From the NCBI GenBank assembly GCA_965217685.1, contig CBDCIZ010000003.1:558001-622000 (forward strand): DNA of 64,000 bases, written 5' to 3'. The notes below the pieces were generated by a model. It had not been told where the DNA came from. It ran no database searches and was given only the letters and a program-made list of their open reading frames with translations. The DNA is from Aurantimonas sp965217685 (lineage in GTDB: Bacteria > Pseudomonadota > Alphaproteobacteria > Rhizobiales > Rhizobiaceae). Shown piece after piece: positions 1-8,950 of the stretch (its first letter is position 1; each line of letters opens with the position of its first letter). Made by a program: the position numbers and the translations under genes.

Positions 1-261
1 GCGCAGGGACTTGGAATGCACTTCTGCATCGAGGACATCTGGGGCGGGGACGTCAGTGCAGCAGCCGTATCGCACGTCGCGGCAAACGCGCAGCCGGGCA
101 ACCTCCTCCACACCTCATTCTTCAACGACTGGACGGACGAGCACGTTGCGGGCTACCAGCCGCGCACCGTTAACGGCCGAGGGGCTGCTCCCGTTGGGCC
201 GGGCCTCGGCATCACCGTCGATCGAAGCATGATCGGCGATCCGGTCGCGAGCTTCTCTTAA
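1..261 (+). CDS. Enolase-superfamily (mandelate racemase/muconate lactonizing) enzyme, C-terminal part
   Basis: The frame is open from the first base and ends in TAA at 261, so only the last 86 residues are visible. They contain IEDIWGGD, a run resembling the end of the MR/MLE barrel, and a glycine-rich tail (GPGLGI) typical of the family's C-terminus. Members abstract an alpha-proton beside a carboxylate, with Mg2+ held by three acidic residues; those residues lie outside the window. The genes downstream (ProVW transporter, DapA-family lyase, aldehyde dehydrogenase, proline-racemase-like enzyme) make a hydroxyproline-betaine or proline-betaine 2-epimerase an attractive guess. That is inference from context, and a different dehydratase or epimerase specificity is possible. 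Confidence 0.75.
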   Translation, partial: AQGLGMHFCIEDIWGGDVSAAAVSHVAANAQPGNLLHTSFFNDWTDEHVAGYQPRTVNGRGAAPVGPGLGITVDRSMIGDPVASFS

Positions 262-449
262 ACGATCGCCACGCGCCGCCGTGCCTCATCTCGGCATGGC
301 GGGACCATGCCCCCCAGCTACATGGCATGAGGCAGTCCATGTACCTATTCGATAGGATGGGAGGGCATTGGCGCCGCGTTGTTGGTAAAGGACAACGCAG
401 ACCTCGATCTTACCGGGGTTTTGGGTCACTGGGTCTAAAGGCCGTTGCA

Positions 450-1346
450 ATGCACTTTCGTCGGAAACTTCCATCGTTGACGGCTCTTGCGGCACTGGAA
501 GCCACGGTCCGCCTCCGGAGCATGACCGCGGCCGCCAAGGAACTTGGGGTGACGCAGGCAGCCGTGAGCCGACAGATTGCCGGCCTAGAGCGGGATTTCG
601 GTCGACAACTGTTCGGCCGCGGGCACCGCATGCTCGTACCGACGCCGGCCTGCCAGATACTGGCAGCCACGTTGGCCGAAGGCTTCCATAACATTGCCGA
701 GGCTGTCGACGCGATGCGCGCAAACTCCAGCAACGTTGTGACGATTGGGTCCACGATGGGTGTTTCGTCCTTTTGGCTCCTGCCGAAGCTCGCCGAGCTT
801 CGGCAGGTCCATCCGGAGATACAGATCAGGGTCATCTCACAGGATACCAAGCTCGCCCTAGACACGGGGGACCTAGACATAGTTTTGCGTTTCGGCACCC
901 CGCCGTTCAGCGATGGAGAGGTGATCGCCAGCCGGCGCGATATAATGTACCCGGTGTGCTCTCCGCACTACGCGGCCGCGCGCGACTTCGAACTGTTCCC
1001 TGAAGGCCGTTGGGATTTCATCGAAACGGATGTGCCCAGTAAAAGCTGGTACCGCTGGGCCGATTGGTTCCTACAGACTGGCAGGAAGGCCGAGCGTTTG
1101 GAACCGGTGCTGCGGTTCAGCTATTTCACCGAGACCATCGCCGCGGCACGCGCGGGACAGGGGATAGCTTTAGGCTGGGATATGCTGATCCGCTCGCATG
1201 TAAACGATGGAAGCCTCGTAAAGATCGGCGTTCGCGAACTCGTCCCCGAGGCAGCCTACAACATTGTCGTGCCCTTGGGTCCGAAGCGAACGCCAGGGGT
1301 CGAGCTCGTGGGTGCATGGCTCGCAAAGGCACTCCAGCATTCATAG
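450..1346 (+). CDS. LysR-family transcriptional regulator (GcvA-like)
   Basis: A 298-residue protein. Residues about 5-65 form the winged helix-turn-helix (SMTAAAKELGVTQAAVSRQIAGLE), followed by the LysR effector-binding domain (VVTIGSTMGVSSFWLLPKL and onward). The length fits the family. I chose ATG 450 because the helix-turn-helix begins a few residues after it; an upstream ATG at 327 in the same frame would add 41 residues with no family resemblance. It sits between the enolase-superfamily gene and the convergent MDR gene at 1449. It probably controls one of the flanking catabolic units in response to a small metabolite. The effector is unknown. Confidence 0.88.
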   Translation: MHFRRKLPSLTALAALEATVRLRSMTAAAKELGVTQAAVSRQIAGLERDFGRQLFGRGHRMLVPTPACQILAATLAEGFHNIAEAVDAMRANSSNVVTIGSTMGVSSFWLLPKLAELRQVHPEIQIRVISQDTKLALDTGDLDIVLRFGTPPFSDGEVIASRRDIMYPVCSPHYAAARDFELFPEGRWDFIETDVPSKSWYRWADWFLQTGRKAERLEPVLRFSYFTETIAAARAGQGIALGWDMLIRSHVNDGSLVKIGVRELVPEAAYNIVVPLGPKRTPGVELVGAWLAKALQHS

Positions 1347-1448
1347 AGAAGTGGCGCCAGGTTGGGAGAGGTGGCGCCAGGTTGGCTGCCGATCCGACAC
1401 ACCCTCTGCACGTTGCATCCTTTATGGGTGCGCCATTTGAATGCCCCG

Positions 1449-2510
1449 TCACGTCGATCTGTGTCCAATTTTCGTCGGAAATCCGGCTTCCCTTTTCCCT
1501 GGCATGAGTGCGACGTGGTCGAGACCGCCGGATCGCGCAATGCTATGTTTCATCGCGTCCCCGATCCGATCGAGACCGAAGCATTCCGCCCGGAAGCGCG
1601 ACAGGTCGATGGCACCGGACACGATCAGCGCGAGGACGTCAGCTGCCGTCCCGTGCGGGAACCAGAACGAGCCGACTAGGCTGTTGCTGTTGCGCATCAG
1701 CGCACTGGTGTCGAAAGCGGCGCGCTCGGTCAGCGCCCCGACGAGCGAAAGCGTTCCGAACCGCGTCAGCCGTTCCGACAAGGCGACAGTAGTCGCCGTT
1801 TCGCCACCGCCGGCGCAGTCCAATACAAAGTCGAGCGGCTTGGCGTCTCCGGGCTTCTCGACGACAAGCCGCTCGTCAATTGCCAGCAGTTCGTTCAACA
1901 CGGCCGTACGACGGCCCACGAGACGCACTTCCGCCGCCCCGATCGCCAGCGCCACAAGTGCCGCCGACGTGCCCAGCATACCCGCCGCACCGTTAATTGC
2001 GACGACCGTGCCTGCTCGGAACCCGCCCCTTCGAAAACCCTCCAGCGCCGTCGCGAACCAGCCGAGCCGGCAAAGCACTTCCGGCGTCGCATCGACGCCG
2101 GCCGGGACCGGAGTGAAGCAATGTCCAGGACCGACGAACTCCTCGGCAAAGGTGCCGTTAGGCCATTTCGCGAGGTGCCGCGACGAACCGGGCGCCAGAC
2201 CAAAGCAGCCGATGAAGCCGTGATCCGGTTCCGCCCCCGGCCCTTCGACAAACATGTCGCAGTAGACGCGCTGGCCGACTATCAAGAAGCTTTCGGGATC
2301 GGCGGTCTCCATCACGACGCCCACCGCGCACTGCCCGGGCGTGAAGGGCCGCGGCGGCGTGCGCCAGCTGCCGCCGGGAAGCGCCGCGAAGTATGGCGGC
2401 AGGAATGCCGCCTCGATTTGCACGCGCACCGCGCCGTCCGGCAGCGCCGGACGCTCGATGATTTCCGTCATGAACTTTGTAACGCCCTCAACGACTCGAA
2501 GAGACTTCAT
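1449..2510 (-). CDS. Quinone-oxidoreductase-type MDR dehydrogenase
   Basis: A 353-residue medium-chain dehydrogenase/reductase. The N-terminal GroES-like fold is followed by a Rossmann segment with INGAAGMLGTSAALVAL as the nucleotide-binding turn. Catalytic and structural zinc cysteine clusters are not visible, so it belongs with the NADPH:quinone-reductase or enoyl-reductase branch rather than zinc alcohol dehydrogenases. The start is ATG 2510: an AGGAG lies 8 nt upstream, inside the end of the DapA-like scar. Reading further upstream in the same frame only translates that scar. The gene converges on the LysR gene at 450. The substrate is unknown; a short-chain enone or aldehyde formed during betaine-ring breakdown is possible. 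Confidence 0.82.
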   Translation of the reverse strand: MKSLRVVEGVTKFMTEIIERPALPDGAVRVQIEAAFLPPYFAALPGGSWRTPPRPFTPGQCAVGVVMETADPESFLIVGQRVYCDMFVEGPGAEPDHGFIGCFGLAPGSSRHLAKWPNGTFAEEFVGPGHCFTPVPAGVDATPEVLCRLGWFATALEGFRRGGFRAGTVVAINGAAGMLGTSAALVALAIGAAEVRLVGRRTAVLNELLAIDERLVVEKPGDAKPLDFVLDCAGGGETATTVALSERLTRFGTLSLVGALTERAAFDTSALMRNSNSLVGSFWFPHGTAADVLALIVSGAIDLSRFRAECFGLDRIGDAMKHSIARSGGLDHVALMPGKREAGFPTKIGHRST

Positions 2511-2521
2511 ATTTACTGCTC

Positions 2522-2699
2522 CTAGGCCGTCAGGCCGAGGCGCAGGGCCTCCAGCGCGGCGGTGATCTTCGTTTCTGCCGGCCGGGCCGACCTCGCAGAA
2601 CGGCGCCCGCATCGTGCTGTCCCAGCGCGCGAAGTTTGCCGCACCGTCCCTGTCGAATGACGTCCGCATCGCGAGGTTGATGCCCTTCAAGTCCGCCAT
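2522..2699 (-). pseudogene. Collapsed DapA-family (dihydrodipicolinate synthase-like) gene
   Basis: The translation opens with MADLKGINLAM, the same eleven residues that open the intact DapA-family gene at 8053-8925, and keeps weak similarity for about 30 residues (FDRDGAANFARW). It then jumps to a sequence resembling the C-terminal end of such enzymes (TMRAPFCEVGP, then in another frame TAALEALRLGLTA and a TAG). About 230 internal codons are missing and the remainder carries a frameshift. The scar keeps a ribosome-binding-like GGAAGG ahead of its ATG. The region from 2700 to 2978, between it and the proline-racemase-like gene, shows no gene. Confidence 0.7.
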
Positions 2700-2978
2700 G
2701 GCACCGCCTTCCGTCTCTGTGGCCGCGTGACGATTTCCCGCCCTCCTTCCAGCGGCGGTGGCTGGTCGACCGCTTCACTTGGAGGGAGATAATCAGCTCC
2801 GATTGGGTGCGGCTCCGTTTCGTCATGTCAGCAGGATGCGGATTGACTCGTGGTCCATGCAGCAGGTCAACGACGCGCTTGTTGAGGACGATACCGGGGC
2901 CTTCGTCTTCATTCCTCGACGAGCGAACGGCGGGATACCGGGCTGCCGTCGCCGTAATGCGGCAATCGCCTGTCGCCA

Positions 2979-4019
2979 TCAGCCGAGGACGAGTTCCAAG
3001 CCGTCCTTCGGCGTCATCGGATCGTCGAGGTCGACTACTAGCTGCGATCGCGCAATCACCCAGCCAGTGCCGGTGACGGTGAAACGTGTACCCTGCCGAT
3101 GATGGTACGGAAGCGTTTCGAGAACGGCGACATGAAGGTCGTTTCCAAAAACGGAGACCGTTCGCAAAGTATCGTTGGTCCGAAGCTGACCTCGATGCAA
3201 GAGCTGCAAGGCGGCCGCGGTGGAGGGCGCGCCTGCCGGAGAACGGCACACGTTCGAACGAAGGTGCTCGTAACAGCATACGCGGCGCTCTGCAATTCCG
3301 TTCTCACCCACTTCCAGCGGTCCGACGAAGACGACTAAAGCCAGCGGTCCATCGTCACCGAATTCCGGGTGGATGGGATACCAGACCGGCCTCGCGACGG
3401 TCAGGAAGTCTTTGGCGAAGCGAACCAGTTCCGCCTCATCCTCTCTCACCAGGGAGAGGCCGACGCTCGCCGCATCAATGACGGGATAGAAGGCGCCTGT
3501 CCAGATGAGGTCGAATTCGACAGGCCCGCAGCCCGGCAAGTCGGCTATAAGGTCGGATGCCTCCACGAAGGACGGCGCCAGCGCCTCGTAGGTCACCGAC
3601 CGCACCCGATCGGCCTCGCATTCTGCTCGCACCCGGATGAGACCACCCGGAACTTGCAGAGCGATCGGGACCGTTCCATCCCGCTTCTGCACCCGTCCGG
3701 TTTCTAGGAGCGCGACCGCGGTGCTGATCGTGTTCGTTCCAGATATCAGCGGATAGCCCAGCAGCTCCATGATCACGAAGCCGGCATCAGCCGCCGGGTC
3801 CGACGGCTCGACGATGAGGTCGGCGTAAAGCGATGGATGACCGCCTCGAGGCTCCATTAGGAGCAGTTGCCGCAACCCATCGGCGTGGTCCTTAAGATAA
3901 TTCATCTTCTCCAGTGGCGAGGCGCCCGGCGGCTCCTTTATGCCCCCCATTACGATCCGGTGAACGTCGCCGCCGACATGGACGTCCACGACTTCAACAA
4001 GCCCGCGTCTGTCCGTCAT
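2979..4019 (-). CDS. Proline racemase family protein with non-canonical active-site residues
   Basis: A 346-residue protein with the family fold signature MEPRGGHPSLYAD near residue 55. Classical proline racemases and 4-hydroxyproline epimerases use two cysteines as acid/base pair, in MCGH and SPCGT motifs. Here the first position reads LISGTNTIS (Ser about residue 93) and the second RSPAGAPSTAA (Ala about residue 262), so neither cysteine is present. Trans-3-hydroxyproline dehydratases also depart from the Cys/Cys pair, so a dehydratase or a new activity is more likely than racemisation. Start: ATG 4019 is preceded by CCGAGG; an in-frame TTG at 4070 is less convincing. It belongs to the leftward block with the aldehyde dehydrogenase upstream. 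Confidence 0.85.
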   Translation of the reverse strand: MTDRRGLVEVVDVHVGGDVHRIVMGGIKEPPGASPLEKMNYLKDHADGLRQLLLMEPRGGHPSLYADLIVEPSDPAADAGFVIMELLGYPLISGTNTISTAVALLETGRVQKRDGTVPIALQVPGGLIRVRAECEADRVRSVTYEALAPSFVEASDLIADLPGCGPVEFDLIWTGAFYPVIDAASVGLSLVREDEAELVRFAKDFLTVARPVWYPIHPEFGDDGPLALVVFVGPLEVGENGIAERRVCCYEHLRSNVCRSPAGAPSTAAALQLLHRGQLRTNDTLRTVSVFGNDLHVAVLETLPYHHRQGTRFTVTGTGWVIARSQLVVDLDDPMTPKDGLELVLG

Positions 4020-4136
4020 ACAATACCTCGGAGCGTAGACGGAGCGGAGGACCGTTCTCTCCTCTGACAAGCCGGTTCGAATGCGTCTGCCGACGGCGGC
4101 GATGTCCGTCTTCCCGCCTCGCCTATGGTTACCGTG

Positions 4137-5636
4137 CTAAAGAAGCTCATTCGCCGTCTCCTTCCCGATATACCAGGCCCACGGTTCGGAGCCAGCAAAA
4201 CGGGTGATCTGCTTTGTTTCGAGATAGTTCTCGAGGCCCCAGCGGCCGAGCTCGCGGCCGATGCCGGACTGCTTGTAGCCGCCCCAGGGTGCCTCGGTGA
4301 AGGTCGGCTGCGAGCAGTTTATCCAGACGATGCCTGCCCGGAGCGCGGCAGCAACGCGCTCCGCCCGCTCGTCGTCCGACGACATCACTGCCGCGGCAAG
4401 GCCGAAGCGCGAATCGTTGGCGAGCCGCACCGCCTCTTCTTCCGTCGCGAAGGACCGGACACAGACTACGGGACCGAAGATTTCCTCGCGCCAGGCGTCG
4501 CTGTCCAGCGGAGCGTCCACGATCACCGTCGGCTCGACGTAGTAGCCCTTATTGAAGTTCGCCGCCCGAACGCCCCCGGTCGCGACCCGCGCGCCGTCGA
4601 CCTTCGCCTTCTCTATCGCCGCAAGAACAGTGTCGTACTGCTTTTTCGAGACAAGCGGGCCCAGCAGCGTGCCTTCCGCCATACCGTCCCCGATTTTGAT
4701 GCGCTTCGCCTCCGATACGAGGCGATCGAGCAGCGGTACGTATAGCCCTTCCTGCACGAGGACGCGCGAAGTCGCCGAGCAGACCTGCCCCTGATTCCAG
4801 AAGATGCCGAACATGATCCATTCGACGGCCTTTTCGACGTCGGCATCGTTGAAGATCACGAATGGCGACTTGCCGCCGAGTTCGAGACTGATCCGCTTGA
4901 TGTCGCGAGCAGCGAAAGCCATCAGCTTCGAGCCCGTCGGGACCGAGCCGGTAAAAGCGAGCTTATCGACCAGCGGATGCTGGGCCAGCGGCTGCCCCGC
5001 ATCTACGCCGAGGCCAGTGACGATGTTCAGGACGCCCGGCGGCAGACCGGCTTCCTCTACGATGGCGCCGAGCTCAAGCGCGGTGAGCGGCGTGAGCTCC
5101 GATGGTTTCAGGACCATCGTGCAACCGGCGGCGAGCGCCGGCGCGACCTTCCAGGCGGCCATCAACAGCGGGTAGTTCCAAGGGACTATCGCGGCGGCGA
5201 CACCGACCGGCTCCTTCACGACCTTGGAAGTGAAACGAGCATCAGGCAGATCGACCGGTTCAACGCGGTTTTCGTCAAGCTCCTCGGCAAGTCCGGCGTA
5301 GAACTCGAAGCAGCCGGCGGCATCGCCGATGTCCCATTCGGCTTCCGGGTATGGCTTGCCGTTGTTCAGCACTTCCATGCGAGCGAGTTCGCCGAGCCTC
5401 GCCCTAATGCCGCTCGCGATGGCCCGGAGGTACCTGGCCCGCTCGGCACCCGGTAACCCGCTCCACGAACCGTCATCGAAGGCGCACCGCGCCGCCCGCA
5501 CCGCGCGGTCGACATCGACGCCCGTCGCGGCGGGCGCCCGGTGGATCACCTCCTCGGTCGCCGGATTGACGACGTCAAGGGTGCCCCCTTCGCTCGGCTT
5601 TACCCAATTGCCGTCGATGAAAAGTGCGTCGCGCAT
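4137..5636 (-). CDS. NAD(P)-dependent aldehyde dehydrogenase (betaine-aldehyde/ketoglutarate-semialdehyde type)
   Basis: A full-length 499-residue aldehyde dehydrogenase. Visible landmarks are PWNYP at 152-156, the cofactor-binding FTGSVPTG near 228, the general-base glutamate in LELGGKSP (about 252) and the catalytic cysteine in NQGQVCSATSR (about 286). The fold is cytosolic and oxidises an aldehyde to the acid. The family includes BetB-like enzymes. Beside a DapA-family lyase and a proline-racemase-like enzyme it could oxidise alpha-ketoglutarate semialdehyde, the last step of hydroxyproline breakdown; betaine aldehyde is the alternative. It lies upstream of the racemase-like gene on the same strand with a 117-bp gap. 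Confidence 0.9.
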   Translation of the reverse strand: MRDALFIDGNWVKPSEGGTLDVVNPATEEVIHRAPAATGVDVDRAVRAARCAFDDGSWSGLPGAERARYLRAIASGIRARLGELARMEVLNNGKPYPEAEWDIGDAAGCFEFYAGLAEELDENRVEPVDLPDARFTSKVVKEPVGVAAAIVPWNYPLLMAAWKVAPALAAGCTMVLKPSELTPLTALELGAIVEEAGLPPGVLNIVTGLGVDAGQPLAQHPLVDKLAFTGSVPTGSKLMAFAARDIKRISLELGGKSPFVIFNDADVEKAVEWIMFGIFWNQGQVCSATSRVLVQEGLYVPLLDRLVSEAKRIKIGDGMAEGTLLGPLVSKKQYDTVLAAIEKAKVDGARVATGGVRAANFNKGYYVEPTVIVDAPLDSDAWREEIFGPVVCVRSFATEEEAVRLANDSRFGLAAAVMSSDDERAERVAAALRAGIVWINCSQPTFTEAPWGGYKQSGIGRELGRWGLENYLETKQITRFAGSEPWAWYIGKETANELL

Positions 5637-5690
5637 GCAAATACTCTCAAAATTGAAGCTTGCCGCAGGATACGTCCGGCGGCGGTCCAG

Positions 5691-5897
5691 TTAATGCCAA
5701 AACTCGATCAGAGAGCCGGCTTCACCGGCGACATCCGTCGGAACCCACTTCATCCAGATATCCGGGTTGTTCTTCAGGATTTCATGAGCTCCGTCCTCGC
5801 CCGTCCCCTGGTTCTCTTACATCCACGAGATAATCTTGCCGACCTGCTCGGCGTTCCACGTCTGCCTGTCGAAGCACTCGATCACCGGGGTTCTCAT
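5691..5897 (-). pseudogene. C-terminal stub of a ProX/OpuAC-type binding protein
   Basis: Translated from ATG 5897 this reads FDRQTWNAEQVGKIISWM, then TAA at 5819-5817, then continues in frame as ENQGTGEDGAHEILKN and MKWVPTDVAGE to a stop at 5691. The same pattern ends the intact binding protein at 10669-11664 (WTQAEVGKIMLWMTDNQATGEDGAKWFIQN and WTKWVPAEVAE). So this is the last ~68 residues of a second, related solute-binding protein with an in-frame nonsense codon and no N-terminal part. It lies directly downstream of the ProV gene, a usual place for the binding-protein gene of such an operon. Confidence 0.8.
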
Positions 5898-5994
5898 CTG
5901 ACTTTCTCTCGTTGATTTGAGTGAGACCATGACGTTCACAAACGAGCGCCAGAACTCCTTCTAACTAATTCAACTTGTTTTTTTCGGGTTTCTG

Positions 5995-7134
5995 TCAGCC
6001 CGCTTGTGCCCGCACCACGCTGCGTCCGATCTTTTCGATCGGCAGGGTGTCGTCAGAGCGGGGCGGGTCGAGCGGTTCGGTTGCGGCAGCCGCCGCGGCG
6101 CCGCGCGAAGTGGCCATGTCGGCGACGATCTGGCGGAGCGTCACGCGCCCGATCCGCTCGCCGCCGACGTTTCGCACGTCGAGCGCATCCTCGGTGGAAT
6201 GAGCGAGAACCTCGGCGGCCGCCTCCAGCGTCGTATCGACCGGAACGACCAAGGCGGAAGGAACGCTGTGGCTGCCGGTCGTCATTACGCTTTCCACGGT
6301 GATCACGCGGCCACGGTTCACCTGGCGTACGAAAGCCGCGACATATTCGTCGGCGGGCCGCAGCACGATGTCTTGGCGGGAGCCCTGCTGCACCATTTCA
6401 CCATCGCGCAGGATTGCGATCCGGTCGCCGAGCCTGAGCGCTTCATCGAGATCGTGCGTGATGAAGACGATGGTCTTGCGAATCTCCTTCTGGATATCGA
6501 GCAAAACCGACTGCATGTCGTTGCGGATTAGGGGATCGAGCGCCGAGAAAGCCTCGTCCATCAGGAGAATCGGCGCATCGTTGCAGAGCGCCCGCGCCAG
6601 CCCAACACGTTGCTGCATGCCGCCCGACAATTGGTTCGGGTAGCAATCCTCGAAACCCTTCAGCCCGACTCGCTCGATCCAGCGCATCGCTGCCTCGACC
6701 TGTTGTGCGCGCGCCATGCCCTGCACTTCGAGTCCGTAGACGGTGTTTTCGAGGACATTGCGATGCGGCAGGAGCGCGAACTTTTGGAAAACCATCGCGG
6801 TCTTATGGCGGCGGAACTCCAACAATTCTCGAGATCCGAGCTTCACTATGTCTGTGCCATCGATCAGAACCTCACCTGCGGTCGAGTCGATCAAGCGGTT
6901 GATGTGGCGGATGAGGGTCGACTTGCCCGATCCCGACAGGCCCATGATTACCTGGATCGCACCTCCGGGCATCGAGACGTTGATGTCTCGAAGGCCAAGT
7001 ACATGGGAAGTCTTGGTAATCAGCTCGGCCTTCGTCATGCCGCATTTCACGGCCTCCACATGTGACGATCCCTTTGCGCCAAAAATCTTATAGAGGTGCC
7101 GGATCTCGATCCCGGGGGCCAGTTTATCAACCAT
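5995..7134 (-). CDS. proV: Glycine betaine/proline-betaine ABC transporter, ATP-binding subunit (ProV type)
   Basis: A 379-residue ABC ATPase. Walker A GLSGSGKST at 65-73, signature LSGGMQQR at 169-176, Walker B ILLMDEAFS at 189-197 and the switch histidine in VFITHDLDEAL are present. The C-terminal ~100 residues form the CBS-pair extension of ProV/OpuAA proteins, which senses ionic strength in characterised homologues. It overlaps the permease gene upstream by 8 bp, so the two are co-transcribed. The binding-protein gene expected after it is reduced to the stub at 5691-5897; the intact one is at 10669-11664. Confidence 0.93.
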   Translation of the reverse strand: MVDKLAPGIEIRHLYKIFGAKGSSHVEAVKCGMTKAELITKTSHVLGLRDINVSMPGGAIQVIMGLSGSGKSTLIRHINRLIDSTAGEVLIDGTDIVKLGSRELLEFRRHKTAMVFQKFALLPHRNVLENTVYGLEVQGMARAQQVEAAMRWIERVGLKGFEDCYPNQLSGGMQQRVGLARALCNDAPILLMDEAFSALDPLIRNDMQSVLLDIQKEIRKTIVFITHDLDEALRLGDRIAILRDGEMVQQGSRQDIVLRPADEYVAAFVRQVNRGRVITVESVMTTGSHSVPSALVVPVDTTLEAAAEVLAHSTEDALDVRNVGGERIGRVTLRQIVADMATSRGAAAAAATEPLDPPRSDDTLPIEKIGRSVVRAQAG

Positions 7135-8014
7135 GCACGATCTCCCGGTGCTTCTGAAGGCGCCGGCCGTAGGCCTGACTGACGCGGTCGAAGATGATGG
7201 CGATGCCGACGATGGCGAGGCCGTTAAAGACGCCGAGCGTGAAGTACTGGTTAGAAATCGCTTTCAGGACAGGCTGACCGAGGCCCTGCACTCCGATCAT
7301 TGAAGCGATTACCACCATGGCGAGCGCCATCATGATGGTCTGATTGATACCCGCCATGATGGTCGGAAGCGCCAAGGGCATCTGCACCTTCCAGAGCTTC
7401 TGCCAGGACGAGGAGCCGAAGGCGTCAGCCGCCTCCAGTGTGTCCCGGTCCACAAGGCGGATGCCGAGATCGGTCAAACGGATCATCGGCGGGATTGCGT
7501 AAATCACGACCGCTATCAATCCCGGCACGCGCCCGATACCGAGCAGCATTACAACGGGGATCAGGTAGACGAAGCTTGGCATGGTCTGCATCACGTCGAG
7601 TATCGGGTTTACCACGCCGCGAAGGCGATCCGAGCGAGCCATGGCGATGCCGATCGGCAGGCCGACCACGATGGCGATAAAGGTGCACACCAAGATCATC
7701 GAGATCGTGCGCATCGTGTCGGTCCACATGTCGAACCAGCCGATGAGAAGGAGCGTCATGATGGTGCCGACGGTGATGAGCCATGAGCGGCTGGCGAGAT
7801 AGGCGATCGCGGCGATCACGATGATCACGATCGGCCATGGACTCTGGGTGAGCAGCCGTTCGGACCAGATCATGAAGGTCTGCAACGGCGAGAACAAACC
7901 CTCGATCGCTTCGCCGTAGCTTCGCGTGAAGACGCGAAACCCGTCGTCGATAGTCTTTTTCACCATCCGAAGCGTGTCATCCGGCATGTGCGGAAAGGAC
8001 AGAAACCAGTCCAT
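7127..8014 (-). CDS. proW: Glycine betaine/proline-betaine ABC transporter, permease subunit (ProW type)
   Basis: A 295-residue inner-membrane protein with several hydrophobic stretches (for example PWPIVIIVIAAIAYLA, ISMILVCTFIAIVVGLPIGI) and the EAA-type cytoplasmic loop (EAADAFGSSSWQKLWKVQMP) that contacts the ATPase. Size and order match ProW. It is the first gene of the proVW pair and starts 38 bp after the end of the DapA-family gene, so the whole run from the oxidase at 10297 through proV may be a single leftward operon: oxidase, lyase, permease, ATPase. Confidence 0.92.
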   Translation of the reverse strand: MDWFLSFPHMPDDTLRMVKKTIDDGFRVFTRSYGEAIEGLFSPLQTFMIWSERLLTQSPWPIVIIVIAAIAYLASRSWLITVGTIMTLLLIGWFDMWTDTMRTISMILVCTFIAIVVGLPIGIAMARSDRLRGVVNPILDVMQTMPSFVYLIPVVMLLGIGRVPGLIAVVIYAIPPMIRLTDLGIRLVDRDTLEAADAFGSSSWQKLWKVQMPLALPTIMAGINQTIMMALAMVVIASMIGVQGLGQPVLKAISNQYFTLGVFNGLAIVGIAIIFDRVSQAYGRRLQKHREIVHG

Positions 8015-8052
8015 GCTTACCCCCTTGCTTCCCGTTGCAACTATTTCTGAGC

Positions 8053-8925
8053 TCAGACGAGCAAAGGACCAAGGGCAGCACGAAGCTCGACCTGTTCGGC
8101 AGCGTTCAACTGTGAAAGCGGACGACGGATGTTACCCGTGCCGAAGCCTCGGAGTTGCGAGGCGAACAGCACTGCGGGCATGTAGCGGTTTTCCCAGATA
8201 TACAGGAGGGACGGAAGCATGCGCGCCCATAGCCGAAGAGCTTCCGCGTGTTCGCCCGAGTTCACCAGCTCATAAAGGCGCACTGCCTCATGTGGCATGT
8301 AGTTAGCGCCGCCCCAGATCACGCCATGGGCGCCGGCCATCAGCGCATAGACGGTCGTGGTATCGCAGCCGTTCAAAACTTCGCCACCTGCCAGCAGGTA
8401 CGACTGATGAACGGTGAAGTCTCCCGCGCTGTCCTTGATATACGCGAAATGCTCCAGTGCGTTCAGGCGCTTCAGGAGAGGCACGCCGACGGATATGCCC
8501 GTAGCCTGTGGGATGTTGTATCCAACAACGTCGATGCCGACGTTCCGATCGATTTCCTCATAAAATGCCAGCAGTCCGTCGTCGTCCGCTGGGCCTTCGA
8601 GATATGGCGGGAGGATCATCAGAGCGTCGGCCCCAATAGATTCGGCATGGCGGGAGCGACGAATGACCTCGTCTACGTTCAGCGCAGAGGTCTGGCAGAT
8701 TACGGTACAGCGGCCAGCGATGCGCTTCGCGCCGACCTCGTAGAGCCTGTTGCACTCATCCTCCGTGAGATAAGGATGCTGGCCGGTGCCGGAACCGAGC
8801 ACGAGCCCGTGCACGCCGGCGTCTACATACTGGTCGATCAGCTCTTCCCACGTCTTAAGGCAGATCCGCCCTGCGTCGTCGAAGGGGGTCTGCATCGCTA
8901 AATTGATACCTTTCAGGTCGGCCAT
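8053..8925 (-). CDS. DapA-family (dihydrodipicolinate synthase/N-acetylneuraminate lyase) lyase or dehydratase
   Basis: A 290-residue TIM-barrel Schiff-base enzyme. The catalytic lysine is in AYIKDSAGD (about 164) and the tyrosine in VVGYNIP (about 136); the pyruvate-carboxylate loop appears as GSGTGQHPYL. Start ATG 8925 has AAAGGAAA ahead of it and begins MADLKGINLAM, identical to the scar at 2522-2699; a longer frame upstream translates the end of the neighbouring oxidase. The family includes the deaminase that turns pyrroline-4-hydroxy-2-carboxylate into alpha-ketoglutarate semialdehyde. With an oxidase 25 bp upstream and an aldehyde dehydrogenase downstream that role is plausible, but it is inferred. 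Confidence 0.88.
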   Translation of the reverse strand: MADLKGINLAMQTPFDDAGRICLKTWEELIDQYVDAGVHGLVLGSGTGQHPYLTEDECNRLYEVGAKRIAGRCTVICQTSALNVDEVIRRSRHAESIGADALMILPPYLEGPADDDGLLAFYEEIDRNVGIDVVGYNIPQATGISVGVPLLKRLNALEHFAYIKDSAGDFTVHQSYLLAGGEVLNGCDTTTVYALMAGAHGVIWGGANYMPHEAVRLYELVNSGEHAEALRLWARMLPSLLYIWENRYMPAVLFASQLRGFGTGNIRRPLSQLNAAEQVELRAALGPLLV

Positions 8926-8950
8926 TTTTGATGTTTCCTTTTGAGTTAGG

